A stretch of DNA of 64,000 nt from UBA3206 sp963623875 (GCA_963623875.1 CAVFNL010000037.1:1-64000), one strand, 5' to 3'; counted from the first letter of the stretch, positions 17,412 to 27,455 are shown. Translations and numbers: made by a program. The notes: generated from the sequence alone by a model not told the origin.

Positions 17412-19334
17412 TTATTCTAATTCAAATGCTCCAGTATATAATTGATAATATACTCCATGTGCTTTAATTAAATCATCATGATCTCCACGTTCAATAATTC
17501 TTCCGTGGTCTAGAACCATAATTGCATTAGCATTTTGAACTGTTGAAAGTCTATGTGCAATTACAAATGTAGTTCTTCCTTCCATCAATTGATCCATTCC
17601 TTTTTGAACTAAAAGTTCAGTACGTGTATCAATAGATGATGTGGCTTCATCAAGTATCATAACAGGCGCATCTGCAACAGCTGCTCTTGCAATAGAGATT
17701 AATTGACGTTGACCTTGAGATAATTGTGATCCATTTCCTGTAAGGTATGTATCAAATCCTTGTGGAAGTCTTGTAATAAAGTCATATGCATTCGCAATTT
17801 TTGCGGCCTTTATTATTTCCTCATCAGTCGCATCAAGTTTACCATATCTTATATTATCTTTTACAGTACCTGTAAATAAGTTAGTATCTTGTAATACTAT
17901 ACCAATAGATCTTCTTAAATCATCCTTTTTGATTTTGTTTATATTTATTCCATCATATCTAATCTTACCATCAGCTAAATCGTAGAATCTATTAATTAAG
18001 TTAGTGATGGTTGTCTTACCTGCACCTGTAGAACCTACAAACGCAATCTTTTGCCCAGGTTTTCCATATAGTGTTACATCATGTAATACTATCTTTTCAG
18101 GATAATATCCGAAATCTACATCAAAAAATCTTATATCTCCTTTAAGTTCTGTATAAGTTATAGTACCTTCAGCTTTATGTGGATGTTTCCATGCCCATTT
18201 ACCAGTGTTTTCGCTAGTTTCAGTAATTGTTCCATCTTCACTAATATTTGCGTGTACTAATGTTACGTAACCTTCATCTGTTTCAGGTTCTTGATCCATT
18301 AATTCAAATATTCTATCTGCACCTGCAAGTCCCATTACAACTGAGTTTACTTGCATTGATATTTGATTAAATGAGTTCGCAAATTGTCTTGCCATACCAA
18401 GGAATGATACCGCAATACCAATAGTTAGTGTATTAAATCCTACAATTGTGAAGTTTTTAACATTTAGTGTTACAAGTATTACTCCTACTATTGCACAAAC
18501 AACATATAATATATTTCCAATATTATGAATAATTGGTCCTAGCATATTTGCATATGCATTTGCCTTAAATGAATCATTATTAAGTTTTTCATTTAAAACT
18601 TCATAATCTTCTTGGCTCTTTTCTTCATGGCAGAACACTTTTACAACCTTTTGTCCATTCATCATTTCTTGAATAAATCCTTCACATGTCGCAAGTGAAC
18701 GTTGTTGTGCAACGAAGTATTTTGCACTTCCTCCACCAATATGTTTTGTCGCAAGAAGAATTAAGACTGTCGCAAGCACTATTAATATTGTTAACCATAA
18801 TGAATAATAACACATCATTACAAATAGCATTGTTACAGTAAGCAATGTTGATATTGTTTGAGGTATTGAAACAGATATTAATTGTCTTATTGCGTCTACG
18901 TCATTTGTATATGTTGACATGATATCACCATGCGCATGACGATCAAAATATGAAATAGGCAATTTTTCCATATTGCTAAATAATTTAACACGTAATTTAT
19001 ATAAGAATCCTTGTGTCATTTCCGCAAGTAATTGTGCTTCTAAAAATGAACATATAATTGATGCTAAATAAATTGATCCTAAAGTTATAATTAACTTTTT
19101 AAGTTCACCTTTTACGTATGAGAAACTTCCGAGTTCAATTCCTTTATATATAACATCATCAATTACTTTTTGCATAAATATTGATGCGCATATTGAACCT
19201 ACTGCGACAACAATAATACTTATTAAAATTAAGATAATATGTACAGGATAACACTTAAATAAATAACCTAGTGTTCTTCCTAATGTTTTCTTTTTGCTAA
19301 ATTTTTTATCAGGTTTTCTAAATGGTTTTGCCAT
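17412..19334 (-). CDS. ABC exporter half-transporter with consensus ATPase site
   Basis: About 640 residues: six membrane helices (residues about 35-330), then a nucleotide-binding domain with Walker A GSTGAGKTT, signature LSQGQRQLIS, Walker B VMILDEATSSID and switch IAHRLSTV. An insert of about 40 residues (DEGYVTLVHANISEDGTITE onward) lies between the membrane and ATPase domains. It pairs with the gene at 19336: together they form a heterodimeric multidrug-type exporter like TM287/288, LmrCD or BmrCD. ATG 19334 is chosen because GGTGAG precedes it and it lies one base after the upstream stop. Confidence 0.93.
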   Translation of the reverse strand: MAKPFRKPDKKFSKKKTLGRTLGYLFKCYPVHIILILISIIVVAVGSICASIFMQKVIDDVIYKGIELGSFSYVKGELKKLIITLGSIYLASIICSFLEAQLLAEMTQGFLYKLRVKLFSNMEKLPISYFDRHAHGDIMSTYTNDVDAIRQLISVSIPQTISTLLTVTMLFVMMCYYSLWLTILIVLATVLILLATKHIGGGSAKYFVAQQRSLATCEGFIQEMMNGQKVVKVFCHEEKSQEDYEVLNEKLNNDSFKANAYANMLGPIIHNIGNILYVVCAIVGVILVTLNVKNFTIVGFNTLTIGIAVSFLGMARQFANSFNQISMQVNSVVMGLAGADRIFELMDQEPETDEGYVTLVHANISEDGTITETSENTGKWAWKHPHKAEGTITYTELKGDIRFFDVDFGYYPEKIVLHDVTLYGKPGQKIAFVGSTGAGKTTITNLINRFYDLADGKIRYDGININKIKKDDLRRSIGIVLQDTNLFTGTVKDNIRYGKLDATDEEIIKAAKIANAYDFITRLPQGFDTYLTGNGSQLSQGQRQLISIARAAVADAPVMILDEATSSIDTRTELLVQKGMDQLMEGRTTFVIAHRLSTVQNANAIMVLDHGRIIERGDHDDLIKAHGVYYQLYTGAFELE

Positions 19335-19335
19335 A

Positions 19336-21111
19336 TTACTCACCATCCTTTACAGAAGTTTTATTTTGAGTATTATAAACTTCTTGATATATTTTATTAG
19401 TTTTTAATAATTCTTCATGTGTACCGATTTGGTTAATCTTTCCACCATCCATAACAATAATTCTATCTGCTTCTTGAATAGATGAAATACGTTGAGCAAT
19501 AATGATTTTTGTAGTTGATGGAATAAATTCTTTTAATCCACTACGAATAATCGCATCAGTTTTTGTATCAACTGCAGATGTAGAATCATCTAAAATTAAT
19601 ATTTTAGGATTCTTAAGTAATGCACGTGCGATACAAAGGCGTTGTCTTTGACCACCAGATACGTTTGTACCACCTTGATCAATATGTGTATCATATCCAT
19701 CAGGGAATTGATTTACAAATTCATCTGCACAACTTAATTTACATGCGTGCTTAATTTCTTCATCAGTTGCGTTCTCATTACCCCATTTTAAGTTTTCTTT
19801 AATAGTTCCTGAAAATAGCATATTCTTTTGAAGAACTACCGCAACACCATTTCTTAATACTTCAAGATCATATTTCTTAACGTTTTCTCCACCAACAGAT
19901 ACTTCACCTTCTGATACATCATATAGACGAGATATTAAGTTTACAAGTGTAGTCTTAGATGAACCTGTACCTCCAAGAATACCAATAGTTTCACCACTCT
20001 TGATTTCTAAATTAATACCTTCAAGTGCAAACTTTTCAGCTTTTTCGCTATATTTAAATGATACATTATCAAATTTAATACTTCCATCTTTGATATCCAT
20101 TAATGGATTTTCTGGATTTGTAATAGTAGGCTTTTCTACAAGAACTTCTTTAATTCTTCTACCAGATTCAATTGCCATAGTAATCATTACTACAACCATT
20201 TGTAACATCATAAGAGCCATTAAAGATTGGAAACCATATGTTGATAGTGATTGGAATTCTCCAACTGATATTTTATTAAATACATAAACAGTTTCACCAT
20301 TTACAACGCTAGATGAGGAGTTCTTTACAATAATTACAGAACCCACAACTAAAATAATCATCATTAAAATATCGATTGCGACAGTCATTGCAGGTTGAGT
20401 AAGACCTATAATACGTTCTGCGAATGTAAATTTCTTTTTAAGATTATCTGCAGATTTATCAAATTTTTTGATTTCATAATCTTCACGTACAAATGACTTT
20501 ACAACTCTAATACCTTCAATATTTTCTTCAATAGATTCATTTAAGGCATCATATTGTTTGAATATCTTATTAAATATCTTTGTCGCAAATACCATTATTA
20601 CACCCATGATAAGTGCAAGTACTACCATTATAATTAAGAAGTATGTCGCAATTTCTGCATTCAAATAGAAACACATCGCGATTGAGAACACAATCATAAG
20701 TGGCGAACGGAAAGCTGTACGAATAATCATCATATATGCATTTTGAACGTTTGTAACATCAGTAGTCATACGTGTAACAAGTGATGATGATTGGAATTTA
20801 TCAATATTTGCAAATGAGAAATTGCAAATACTTTCATACATATCCTTTCTTAAATTCTTTGCAAATCCTGCGGAAGCTTTACTACAGAAAAATCCTGATA
20901 AAGCACCAAACCCTAGGGATGCCATTGCCATTACGACAAGTACAACCGAATAAATTATAAGTTTTTTAGTATTTGAATCATTCATTTGGTTTACAAGTTT
21001 TGCGGTCATGAATGGTAAAATACATTCCATTAAAACTTCTAAGATAATGAATACAATAGATAATATAGATGGTAGTTTGTATTCTCTTATACTTTTCTTT
21101 AATACATTCAT
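19336..21111 (-). CDS. ABC exporter half-transporter with degenerate catalytic site
   Basis: A 591-residue half-transporter with six membrane helices (about residues 15-305) and an ATPase domain with GGTGSSKTT, VSGGQRQRLC and Walker B ILILDDSTSAVD. Asp replaces the catalytic Glu after Walker B, the hallmark of the degenerate-site subunit of heterodimeric exporters; the partner at 17412 keeps Glu. The substrate is unknown, but control by a MarR regulator suggests drugs or toxic small molecules. It starts one base after the marR-like stop, with AAAGGAG inside that gene's end. Confidence 0.93.
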   Translation of the reverse strand: MNVLKKSIREYKLPSILSIVFIILEVLMECILPFMTAKLVNQMNDSNTKKLIIYSVVLVVMAMASLGFGALSGFFCSKASAGFAKNLRKDMYESICNFSFANIDKFQSSSLVTRMTTDVTNVQNAYMMIIRTAFRSPLMIVFSIAMCFYLNAEIATYFLIIMVVLALIMGVIMVFATKIFNKIFKQYDALNESIEENIEGIRVVKSFVREDYEIKKFDKSADNLKKKFTFAERIIGLTQPAMTVAIDILMMIILVVGSVIIVKNSSSSVVNGETVYVFNKISVGEFQSLSTYGFQSLMALMMLQMVVVMITMAIESGRRIKEVLVEKPTITNPENPLMDIKDGSIKFDNVSFKYSEKAEKFALEGINLEIKSGETIGILGGTGSSKTTLVNLISRLYDVSEGEVSVGGENVKKYDLEVLRNGVAVVLQKNMLFSGTIKENLKWGNENATDEEIKHACKLSCADEFVNQFPDGYDTHIDQGGTNVSGGQRQRLCIARALLKNPKILILDDSTSAVDTKTDAIIRSGLKEFIPSTTKIIIAQRISSIQEADRIIVMDGGKINQIGTHEELLKTNKIYQEVYNTQNKTSVKDGE

Positions 21112-21112
21112 A

Positions 21113-21556
21113 TTAATTCTCCTTTACATTTTTTAATATTCTTTCTAAATAAACTATAACTTCTTCTCTCTCACTTGGTGTAAAATTTTTAAATATTTTA
21201 TCTTCACCTTTTTTACACCTTGAAACCACTACATCTTGTACTTCGAAAGATGCTGGAAGTAATACTAAATATTTATATCTAGAATCTTTTTCTGATGATA
21301 TTCTTTTGATGAAACCATTTTTTTCAAGTCTATCAATCATTACAGAAGCTGTAGCTTTAGATATTTCTAATTCTTTTTCTACATCTTTTTGAAATATATA
21401 TTTATCTTGATTATGATATAAGAACATAATGATTTGAAATTGAGTGTGAGTTATATTAAATTCTTTAATGTCTTTATTTTTGCTTTTATCTAATTCTCGC
21501 TTAATTAGGCCCATTAAATAGCCTGCATCTCTATTCTTTTCCTCTTGTCCTGACAA
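21113..21556 (-). CDS. MarR-family transcriptional regulator
   Basis: A 147-residue winged-helix protein of MarR type: DKYIFQKDVEKELEISKATASVMIDRLEKNGFI forms the recognition region and SSEKDSRYKYLVLLP the wing. It is the first gene of the MarR-ABC-ABC operon and probably represses its own promoter, whose start region carries a palindrome. Translation starts at a TTG (21554-21556) with GGAGGTGG four bases upstream; no ATG in a suitable place precedes the conserved fold. Confidence 0.93.
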   Translation of the reverse strand: MSGQEEKNRDAGYLMGLIKRELDKSKNKDIKEFNITHTQFQIIMFLYHNQDKYIFQKDVEKELEISKATASVMIDRLEKNGFIKRISSEKDSRYKYLVLLPASFEVQDVVVSRCKKGEDKIFKNFTPSEREEVIVYLERILKNVKEN

Positions 21557-21571
21557 TATCCCACCTCCAAT

Positions 21572-21616
21572 TAGTTAGCCCACTAACTATTATATAGACA
21601 TATTATCTAATGTCAA
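21572..21616 (-). promoter_or_regulatory. Promoter and palindromic operator of the MarR-ABC operon
   Basis: TTGACA (21611-21616) and TATAAT (21589-21594) are both perfect and 16 bases apart on the minus strand. TAGTTAG (21583-21589) and CTAACTA (21572-21578) form an inverted repeat with a four-base spacer at the transcription start, just ahead of the ribosome site. A bound MarR dimer would block polymerase here. Confidence 0.85.
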
Positions 21617-21624
21617 GAAAAACA

Positions 21625-21655
21625 CAAAAAAAATCCCCTTTATTTTTGGAGATTT
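21625..21655 (-). terminator. Terminator of ribU
   Basis: AATCTCC and GGGGATT pair (one G-U) and are followed by eight Ts. The 5' arm overlaps the last ribU codons. Confidence 0.8.
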
Positions 21656-22359
21656 TCATTATCTTTTTCATCAAAGATATCTATATCATTTGAATCTTTA
21701 AAATTGAAACTATTATATAGTACTTTTAACCTCTTATGTATAGGCGCTGTTATGAGCACAACTATCACTGATAACATTAAATTAAATGGTATTACTGAGA
21801 ATAAAATATAATAAAGCATATAATTGTTAGGTGTAATACTACTTGATTTAATAAGTCCAAAAGTTATGACAGAAACAGGCTTTCCAATAACTTTAGATAA
21901 CACCTCATCACTAAAACCTGCGACACTCTTATAAAATGGAATATTTATAAATAAGTTTGTTATAACACCAGCTAAAACCCAACTTATGATAACAAGCACA
22001 AAAGCGAATATAGTTTTATGTTTAGAATTAGTATAATTATAAATAATTCCTGCAGGAATTACTGAGGATATACCTATTAAAAGATCCGCTACTTCACCAA
22101 CTCCTGATGTTTGTGTTCCTTTAAATATAAATTTTGCAATCATTCGTATAAAAACTATTCCTGTCGCATCCCAAGGACCTATCATAAATGTTGCGATTAT
22201 AAGCGCAATCATTGATGGATTAATTTTTAGAAAACTAGGAAATATCGCAAGCGATATTGGAAGTTCACAAAAAACATAAAGCACAGATGCAATTGCGGCT
22301 AAAATCGCATCAAGTGAAATTCGCAAAACCATTTTCTTTGTATCAATTTTCTTCTTCAT
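21640..22359 (-). CDS. ribU: Riboflavin ECF transporter substrate-binding subunit (RibU-like)
   Basis: About 239 residues with five or six membrane helices: LDAILAAIASVLYVFCELPI, then FLKINPSMIALIIATFMIGP, a VGEVADLLIGISSVIPAGIIY segment and two C-terminal helices. This is the plan of ECF-type S components. The FMN riboswitch directly upstream points to riboflavin as substrate; the energising EcfA/EcfT proteins are not in the window. ATG 22359 is chosen because AGGAGG precedes it; the longer frame begins inside the riboswitch and is not real. The last 20 or so residues are acidic and cytoplasmic. Confidence 0.9.
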   Translation of the reverse strand: MKKKIDTKKMVLRISLDAILAAIASVLYVFCELPISLAIFPSFLKINPSMIALIIATFMIGPWDATGIVFIRMIAKFIFKGTQTSGVGEVADLLIGISSVIPAGIIYNYTNSKHKTIFAFVLVIISWVLAGVITNLFINIPFYKSVAGFSDEVLSKVIGKPVSVITFGLIKSSSITPNNYMLYYILFSVIPFNLMLSVIVVLITAPIHKRLKVLYNSFNFKDSNDIDIFDEKDNENLQK

Positions 22360-22373
22360 AATATCAATCCTCC

Positions 22374-22404
22374 TAAAATAAATAAGGGAAGCTCTAGGGC
22401 TTCC
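22374..22404 (-). terminator. Expression-platform terminator of the FMN riboswitch
   Basis: GGGAAGC and GCTTCCC form a hairpin followed by TTATTTATTTT, ending right before the ribU ribosome site. FMN binding should favour this hairpin and stop transcription. Confidence 0.8.
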
Positions 22405-22434
22405 CATAATGGTAAAGGAAAAATATGTAAAATA

Positions 22435-22541
22435 TTCTTCTTCCATCTAGACTTTACTATCGGTATAGGAATTTCACCTATTCATGCAAAATGCTCGCGG
22501 ACTTTACCGCCGGTCGGGAATTTCACCCTGCCCTGAAGTAT
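22435..22541 (-). promoter_or_regulatory. FMN riboswitch (RFN element)
   Basis: The minus strand shows the conserved RFN core in order: CTTCAGGGCAGGGTGAAATT, CCCGACCGGCGGTAAAGTCC, GCGAGC, then GGTGAAATTCC, CCGA, AGTAAAGTCTAGATGG and the closing GAAG. It senses flavin mononucleotide and controls riboflavin uptake through ribU. Confidence 0.97.
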
Positions 22542-22559
22542 GTAAATTAACACAACAAA

Positions 22560-22588
22560 ATAATATTATAAATATTCTTCTATGTCAA
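22560..22588 (-). promoter_or_regulatory. Promoter of the ribU transcript
   Basis: A perfect TTGACA (22583-22588) and TATTAT (22560-22565) are 17 bases apart, just upstream of the riboswitch. Confidence 0.85.
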
Positions 22589-22630
22589 TTATTTTAGATA
22601 TAAATGCTTTAATTATAATTTTTTATAAAT

Positions 22631-23866
22631 CTAATACGATTTTAATAGAATTTTGTTTTCCTTTTTCTTAATTAATCTAATATTATAAAACAACGACAAA
22701 AGTTCAATTGATAAAACAATCAATAAAAATACGATCCATATATTTAATGGCATAACAAATTTTGTCGTAATTGTATTATATATTACATCTTTATTAAGAA
22801 GTATATAATACGCTATATACGATATAATAGCTATTATGGTTGTTGTAATATATATTGTTAGATTATCTATTAATAATAATTTACATATATAACTATTTTT
22901 ACATCCATACCTTTTTAGAATAGCTATAGTTCTTTTGCTATTTTTAATAAACATTGTATTTAAAAATATTGTAATAGTCATATATAACAATATTCCTATG
23001 ACAAATAATCCTATTCCAATTTTTTTAAGGCTTAAATAAAAATCAGCACAAGAATTCATATCATCACTATATGGATTTATAAGTTCATAATTATCACAAG
23101 TATAGTTTTCTAAGACTTTCAAATCATTTCCACACGATATTTTAACGCATGACATTGCGTCTTTCACATCATAATATATTATTGCTTCATCTAAGAATTC
23201 AGAAGAAAAATAAATGTCTGGATTATCATTCCAAGCTCCAGTCCAAATACCTTTTATATTAAATTCATAATTAACATCATCTATACATAAATTAATTTTA
23301 TTACCGATATAAGATTCATTACTATCAAGTGTTCCATATATTTTAGATATAAAACAATAATCTACCAATATATCATATTTGCTCACTTCACTACTTCCAT
23401 CAGCCAAAGTGTTTTGTTCAAAAAAATTTATATTTTTTACATTACAAGAAATTTTATTATATAAAAAATTTCTTAATTTTTTATATCTTAATTTTTCAAA
23501 CGTATTATTGTTTAGTATTATATTATAAAACGTTTGTTCGGGATAATTAATATAATTTATATTTTTATCTTTTTTGTTTTCATATTTCTTATAATTAGTT
23601 ATAGATACTTTTTTTATTTAAGGATATACCATTAACATTTAAATCACTTATATTATTTTTCTTCAATATATCATACATATAATCTGTAATAATAAAATCA
23701 TAATCATTTAAACTGTCATCTATAATTGCGTTTTTAGCAAATGTATTTTGATTAGTATCTAAAAAAATTTCATCTGTTGTTATAATATTTGAACTATAAT
23801 AATATTTACATTCATTATTCAAATCACTTATCGTATCAAATTTTAAAGAATTTGAATTTAGGTTCC
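22631..23866 (-). pseudogene. FtsX-like ABC permease remnant, truncated and frameshifted
   Basis: The C-terminal 258 codons (to 22631) have the FtsX/MacB plan: an outside segment, then three hydrophobic helices with TIAILKRYGCKNSYICKLLL between the first two. The same frame reads upstream through YPEQTFYNIILNNNTFEKL to about 23610, where a run of seven As shifts it to the frame of NNECKYYYSSNIITTDEIFL (to about 23866), which is then closed by a TGA. There is no start, no N-terminal helix and no ATPase partner nearby, so this is a decayed 3' part of a larger gene. Confidence 0.75.
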
Positions 23867-23880
23867 CTCATGTTTTATAA

Positions 23881-23932
23881 AAAAACAAAAGCCCCAAGTA
23901 TTGCTAGTTTCCTAGACATACTTTAGGGCTTA
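23881..23932 (-). terminator. Terminator of the downstream lipoprotein gene
   Basis: A long imperfect stem (AAGCCCTAAAGTATGTCTAG against CTAGCAATACTTGGGGCTT) with a GAAA loop is followed by TTGTTTTTTT on the minus strand. Confidence 0.88.
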
Positions 23933-23959
23933 ATTTAAATGTATTTTTATTTTATTTAA

Positions 23960-25591
23960 TTAAAATGTGAATAGAACAAAATTTAGAGATGTTTTTAATT
24001 CAGCATCAGAATATAATGTTAAATTAGCATATAACTTAAGACTTGTATCACATCTTGTAAAATTAAATGTTAGGTTTTCATTACTTGAATAGAATGTAGT
24101 ACTTATATCTCCAGCTAATGATTTAACATCATATCTATAATTATCACCAGATTTTGTTACAATTATATCTAAATTGTAGAGAGTATTAGCTTCATAGTAT
24201 TTACCACTATATTCAACCAAGTTATTATTAACTAGACCAAAACACTTTTCATTTATTTTATCATATATAGCATATCTCTTTGTAGTATATGAACCAGTAG
24301 TTATTACATTACCATTTAAATCATATATAGCAGTTGATGAAATAAATGCATTTTGATAACTAGTATATGCTGCATTATCAATATAATTTAATTTAGAATC
24401 AAATAATTTATTATTAATACTATAAATATCATCATTAACTTTAACTACCTTTGAATAGTCTTCATTAATAAGTGTTTTATATAAAATATCTGAACTATTA
24501 TTTAAGAAATAAGTTCTAGTCTTATTATCTAATAATTTATTACCATCAATTTCATATCCTGTAAGTACTAAATAGTTTTCGCTAGCAGCTACTTGGCTTG
24601 CGAATTTGAACTTAGTCTTAATTTCAGTCGCATCTTTTTTACCATCTAATGTAGTACAATAAGTTTTAAGTAAATGCTTATTACCACTTGCATCATAGTA
24701 AGTAAAATCACTTTCTTCATTCTTTTCTGCAATTATTGTATCTTCTTGCCAAATAAATGTTGAAACATTAGAATAAGCATTTTTATTGATAGATACAGAT
24801 GTTAAATCTTTACCTTTTTCATTTTTATGATAAAGTACTACAGAATCTCCTGCTTCTACATACTTAACATATTGATTTATCTCTTCTAGATAAGTATAAC
24901 CATTGTACTTATATACTTTTTCATAATCAATATCTTCTTCTATATCACCAGTAACAACATGATTTGTCTTAGTTGGTGTAATTTTAATTTCATCTTCTTT
25001 TTTTGAAAGGTCTGTTGAAGTACTTACATATCCATTACTATCGCTTATAGTAATTTCATAATTATTATATGAAATTGTTGGTGAATAATATGTTTGTCCA
25101 TATGAACAAGAATAATATGTTAAATCAAAATCATATTTTTCATTATCATTAACTATATGTCCATAAATAGTATTTTTAGATATTGTATATGTGAATATTC
25201 CTTCAGTATATCTACTACCAGAATCCACTCTTGTATATACTGAATAATCATCAACCTTTCCATAAGCTAATACATTAGTGACATCACAAACTTTTGTATT
25301 ATCAGTATATCTATAAATGTATTTATTAGATTCATTATCAAATTCGAAATAGAAATTATTAATATTTTTTGTATTAGAATATTGTGTAGAAGTTTTTGCT
25401 AAATTATTAGTTACTTCATATTCATCGTTTTCTTGTGATAATTCATCTAAAACTTTTGAAATAGTTTTATTACTACCTATTTTGTATGAATTATCTACTG
25501 ACTTAGATTCCTTGTCTTTGCATGAAACCACAAGCACGCATGAGCTTACTGCCACAAAGGCAGTCATTATTTTTATAAATTTATTTTTCAT
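23960..25591 (-). CDS. Lipoprotein of unknown function (tandem paralogue 2)
   Basis: A 543-residue protein with a signal peptide ending in the lipobox VVSC (Cys about 24). No named domain is recognised. It shares a plan and several blocks with the upstream gene: VDNSYKIGSNKTISKVLDELS after the lipobox, DYEKVYKYNGYTY, YHKNEKGKDL, WQEDTIIAEKN and a Tyr/Asn/Ser-rich C-terminal half with SSTAIYDLNGNVI. It probably folds as beta-rich domains on the cell surface. GGGAG precedes the ATG. It lies 44 bases after its paralogue, in one transcript. Confidence 0.8.
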   Translation of the reverse strand: MKNKFIKIMTAFVAVSSCVLVVSCKDKESKSVDNSYKIGSNKTISKVLDELSQENDEYEVTNNLAKTSTQYSNTKNINNFYFEFDNESNKYIYRYTDNTKVCDVTNVLAYGKVDDYSVYTRVDSGSRYTEGIFTYTISKNTIYGHIVNDNEKYDFDLTYYSCSYGQTYYSPTISYNNYEITISDSNGYVSTSTDLSKKEDEIKITPTKTNHVVTGDIEEDIDYEKVYKYNGYTYLEEINQYVKYVEAGDSVVLYHKNEKGKDLTSVSINKNAYSNVSTFIWQEDTIIAEKNEESDFTYYDASGNKHLLKTYCTTLDGKKDATEIKTKFKFASQVAASENYLVLTGYEIDGNKLLDNKTRTYFLNNSSDILYKTLINEDYSKVVKVNDDIYSINNKLFDSKLNYIDNAAYTSYQNAFISSTAIYDLNGNVITTGSYTTKRYAIYDKINEKCFGLVNNNLVEYSGKYYEANTLYNLDIIVTKSGDNYRYDVKSLAGDISTTFYSSNENLTFNFTRCDTSLKLYANLTLYSDAELKTSLNFVLFTF

Positions 25592-25635
25592 GGTATCAAT
25601 CTCCCTTATATTTTATTATTATAACAATTCATAAA

Positions 25636-27309
25636 CTAAATATTGAATAAGATAAATCCTATTTTATTCTCTTTTGCTTGATCAGCATAAATTGTTTTAT
25701 TTGCTGTAAGTCTTACAAATGAAGAATATTCATCAAAACTGAATGTTAATTCGTCTTCAGCATAGAAAGTTGTACTTACTTTGCCATCCATCGAATTTAT
25801 AACATATTTATAAATATCATTTGATTCAGTCACTGTTATATCTAAATTATAGCGTAGATTGTTATCTAAATAATCACCTTTAAATTCAACTAATTTTTGA
25901 TCAATTATAGAATAATATTTATCATTTCTTGTTGAATATATTGCATTATTTTTAATACTATATTCATCAGCGCTTGCAATTACATTACCAGCAATATCAT
26001 AAACTGTATTAGACGCAACAAATGCATTTAAAACATTTGAATATGTAACTGAATCAATATAATTCAAACTAGAATCAAACAGCATATTTCCAATCAAGTA
26101 TGTATTATCACTTACTTTTATTGTCTTAGAATAATCTAAATTAAGGCTTGTTGTGTAAACTACTTTTCCACTATTATTTAAGAAATAAGTTTTTAAATTC
26201 TTATTTAAAATCTCTTCGTCATCATCAACTTCATAGCCTTGTAATGCAAAATAATTATCTGATAATCCCTTATAAGTCGTAAATATAATTTCTGTTTCTA
26301 TTTCTTTAAAACTTGTACCATCAGCTAAATTAGAATAATAAGTTTTAACTAAATGTTTTTGACCATTTCCATCAAAATATGTAAAGTCTGTATCATTCTT
26401 TTCTGCAATTATTGTATCTTCTTGCCAAATATATAATGTCTTATTTGTCCATGCTTTTTTGTTATATGTTATAGCAGGTAGATCTTTACCTTTTTCATTT
26501 TTATGATAAACAATGTTGTAATCACCATAATTAACTAATTTAGTATATTGCTTAGTATCTTCATCATATGTATATCCTGCATATTTATAGATTTTATCAT
26601 AATCAACATCTTCATCTTCGTCTTCACTATTTGTATTTGTTATCTCTTTACTAATTTGCATACGACTTGATGAACTCATATTTTCATCAAATGACATTAC
26701 ATGATCTAAAGAACTAGGAATATCAATATATATATTTTTATTTGCGTAAAACATTTTAATACTAGATGAATTTACATTTGAATTTGTTGAATAAAAATCT
26801 AGTTCGAAATCAAATACTCCATCACTTACTATATGCCCATAAATAGTGGTTTTATAAATTGTAGGATTAGAAACATAGTGGAAATCTACAATTATAGATC
26901 CATTATATTTCTTATCAGTTGCTTTAGTTACTAATGCATATGAATTACCATAAGTATCTGTTGTAGAACCAAAATTTGCATCAGTTGTATCAATATTCAT
27001 TAAATCAGAAAATTTATAATAATTAACCCCATCAGAAGTAGTTTGTTTATAACTAGCGCCATTAACTACTTCATAATTAGAATATTGTTTAACCGAACTA
27101 AATTCTCTAAAATCAGCACTTTCTAATTGATTTTCATTTGCTTTGTAATTTTTAGAAGAAATTTCTTCTAAAATTTTTGACATTGTTTTGTTATCTCCAA
27201 CCTTATACGAATTGTCCACATAAGAAGATTTATTATCCTTACATGAGTTAAGCGCAACACATCCGCATAATGCTACGGAAACACACATTAATTTTAAAAT
27301 TTTTTTCAT
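25636..27309 (-). CDS. Lipoprotein of unknown function (tandem paralogue 1)
   Basis: About 557 residues, with signal peptide and lipobox LNSC (Cys about 24). Blocks shared with the downstream gene include VDNSYKVGDNKTMSKILEEIS, DYDKIYKYAGYTY, YHKNEKGKDLPAITYNKKAW, WQEDTIIAEKN and SNTVYDIAGNVI. Acidic DEDEDVDYDK lies in the middle. Function unknown; the shared N-terminal motif right after the anchor suggests a conserved contact site. ATG 27309 is chosen because GAGGAG precedes it by seven bases and it starts a basic signal peptide. Confidence 0.8.
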   Translation of the reverse strand: MKKILKLMCVSVALCGCVALNSCKDNKSSYVDNSYKVGDNKTMSKILEEISSKNYKANENQLESADFREFSSVKQYSNYEVVNGASYKQTTSDGVNYYKFSDLMNIDTTDANFGSTTDTYGNSYALVTKATDKKYNGSIIVDFHYVSNPTIYKTTIYGHIVSDGVFDFELDFYSTNSNVNSSSIKMFYANKNIYIDIPSSLDHVMSFDENMSSSSRMQISKEITNTNSEDEDEDVDYDKIYKYAGYTYDEDTKQYTKLVNYGDYNIVYHKNEKGKDLPAITYNKKAWTNKTLYIWQEDTIIAEKNDTDFTYFDGNGQKHLVKTYYSNLADGTSFKEIETEIIFTTYKGLSDNYFALQGYEVDDDEEILNKNLKTYFLNNSGKVVYTTSLNLDYSKTIKVSDNTYLIGNMLFDSSLNYIDSVTYSNVLNAFVASNTVYDIAGNVIASADEYSIKNNAIYSTRNDKYYSIIDQKLVEFKGDYLDNNLRYNLDITVTESNDIYKYVINSMDGKVSTTFYAEDELTFSFDEYSSFVRLTANKTIYADQAKENKIGFILFNI

Positions 27310-27328
27310 ATTATCACTCCTCAACTAT

Positions 27329-27357
27329 ATTTTACCATAAATAGGGGGGAAAAGCAA
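27329..27357 (-). promoter_or_regulatory. Promoter of the tandem lipoprotein operon
   Basis: TTGCTT (27352-27357) and TAAAAT (27329-27334) are 17 bases apart on the minus strand, shortly before the ribosome site of the first lipoprotein gene. Confidence 0.6.
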
Positions 27358-27455
27358 ATTAATATAACGGAATAAGGCTTTATTAACGCACTAAATGCTT
27401 TATATGTAATACATTTATATTCGTATAATAACATTTCTTGCCCTATAGTTTTTAT

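Noticed and set aside
22360..22446. N-terminal extension of the ribU reading frame
   Set aside because: It lies inside the FMN riboswitch and its terminator; AGGAGG precedes the ATG at 22359.
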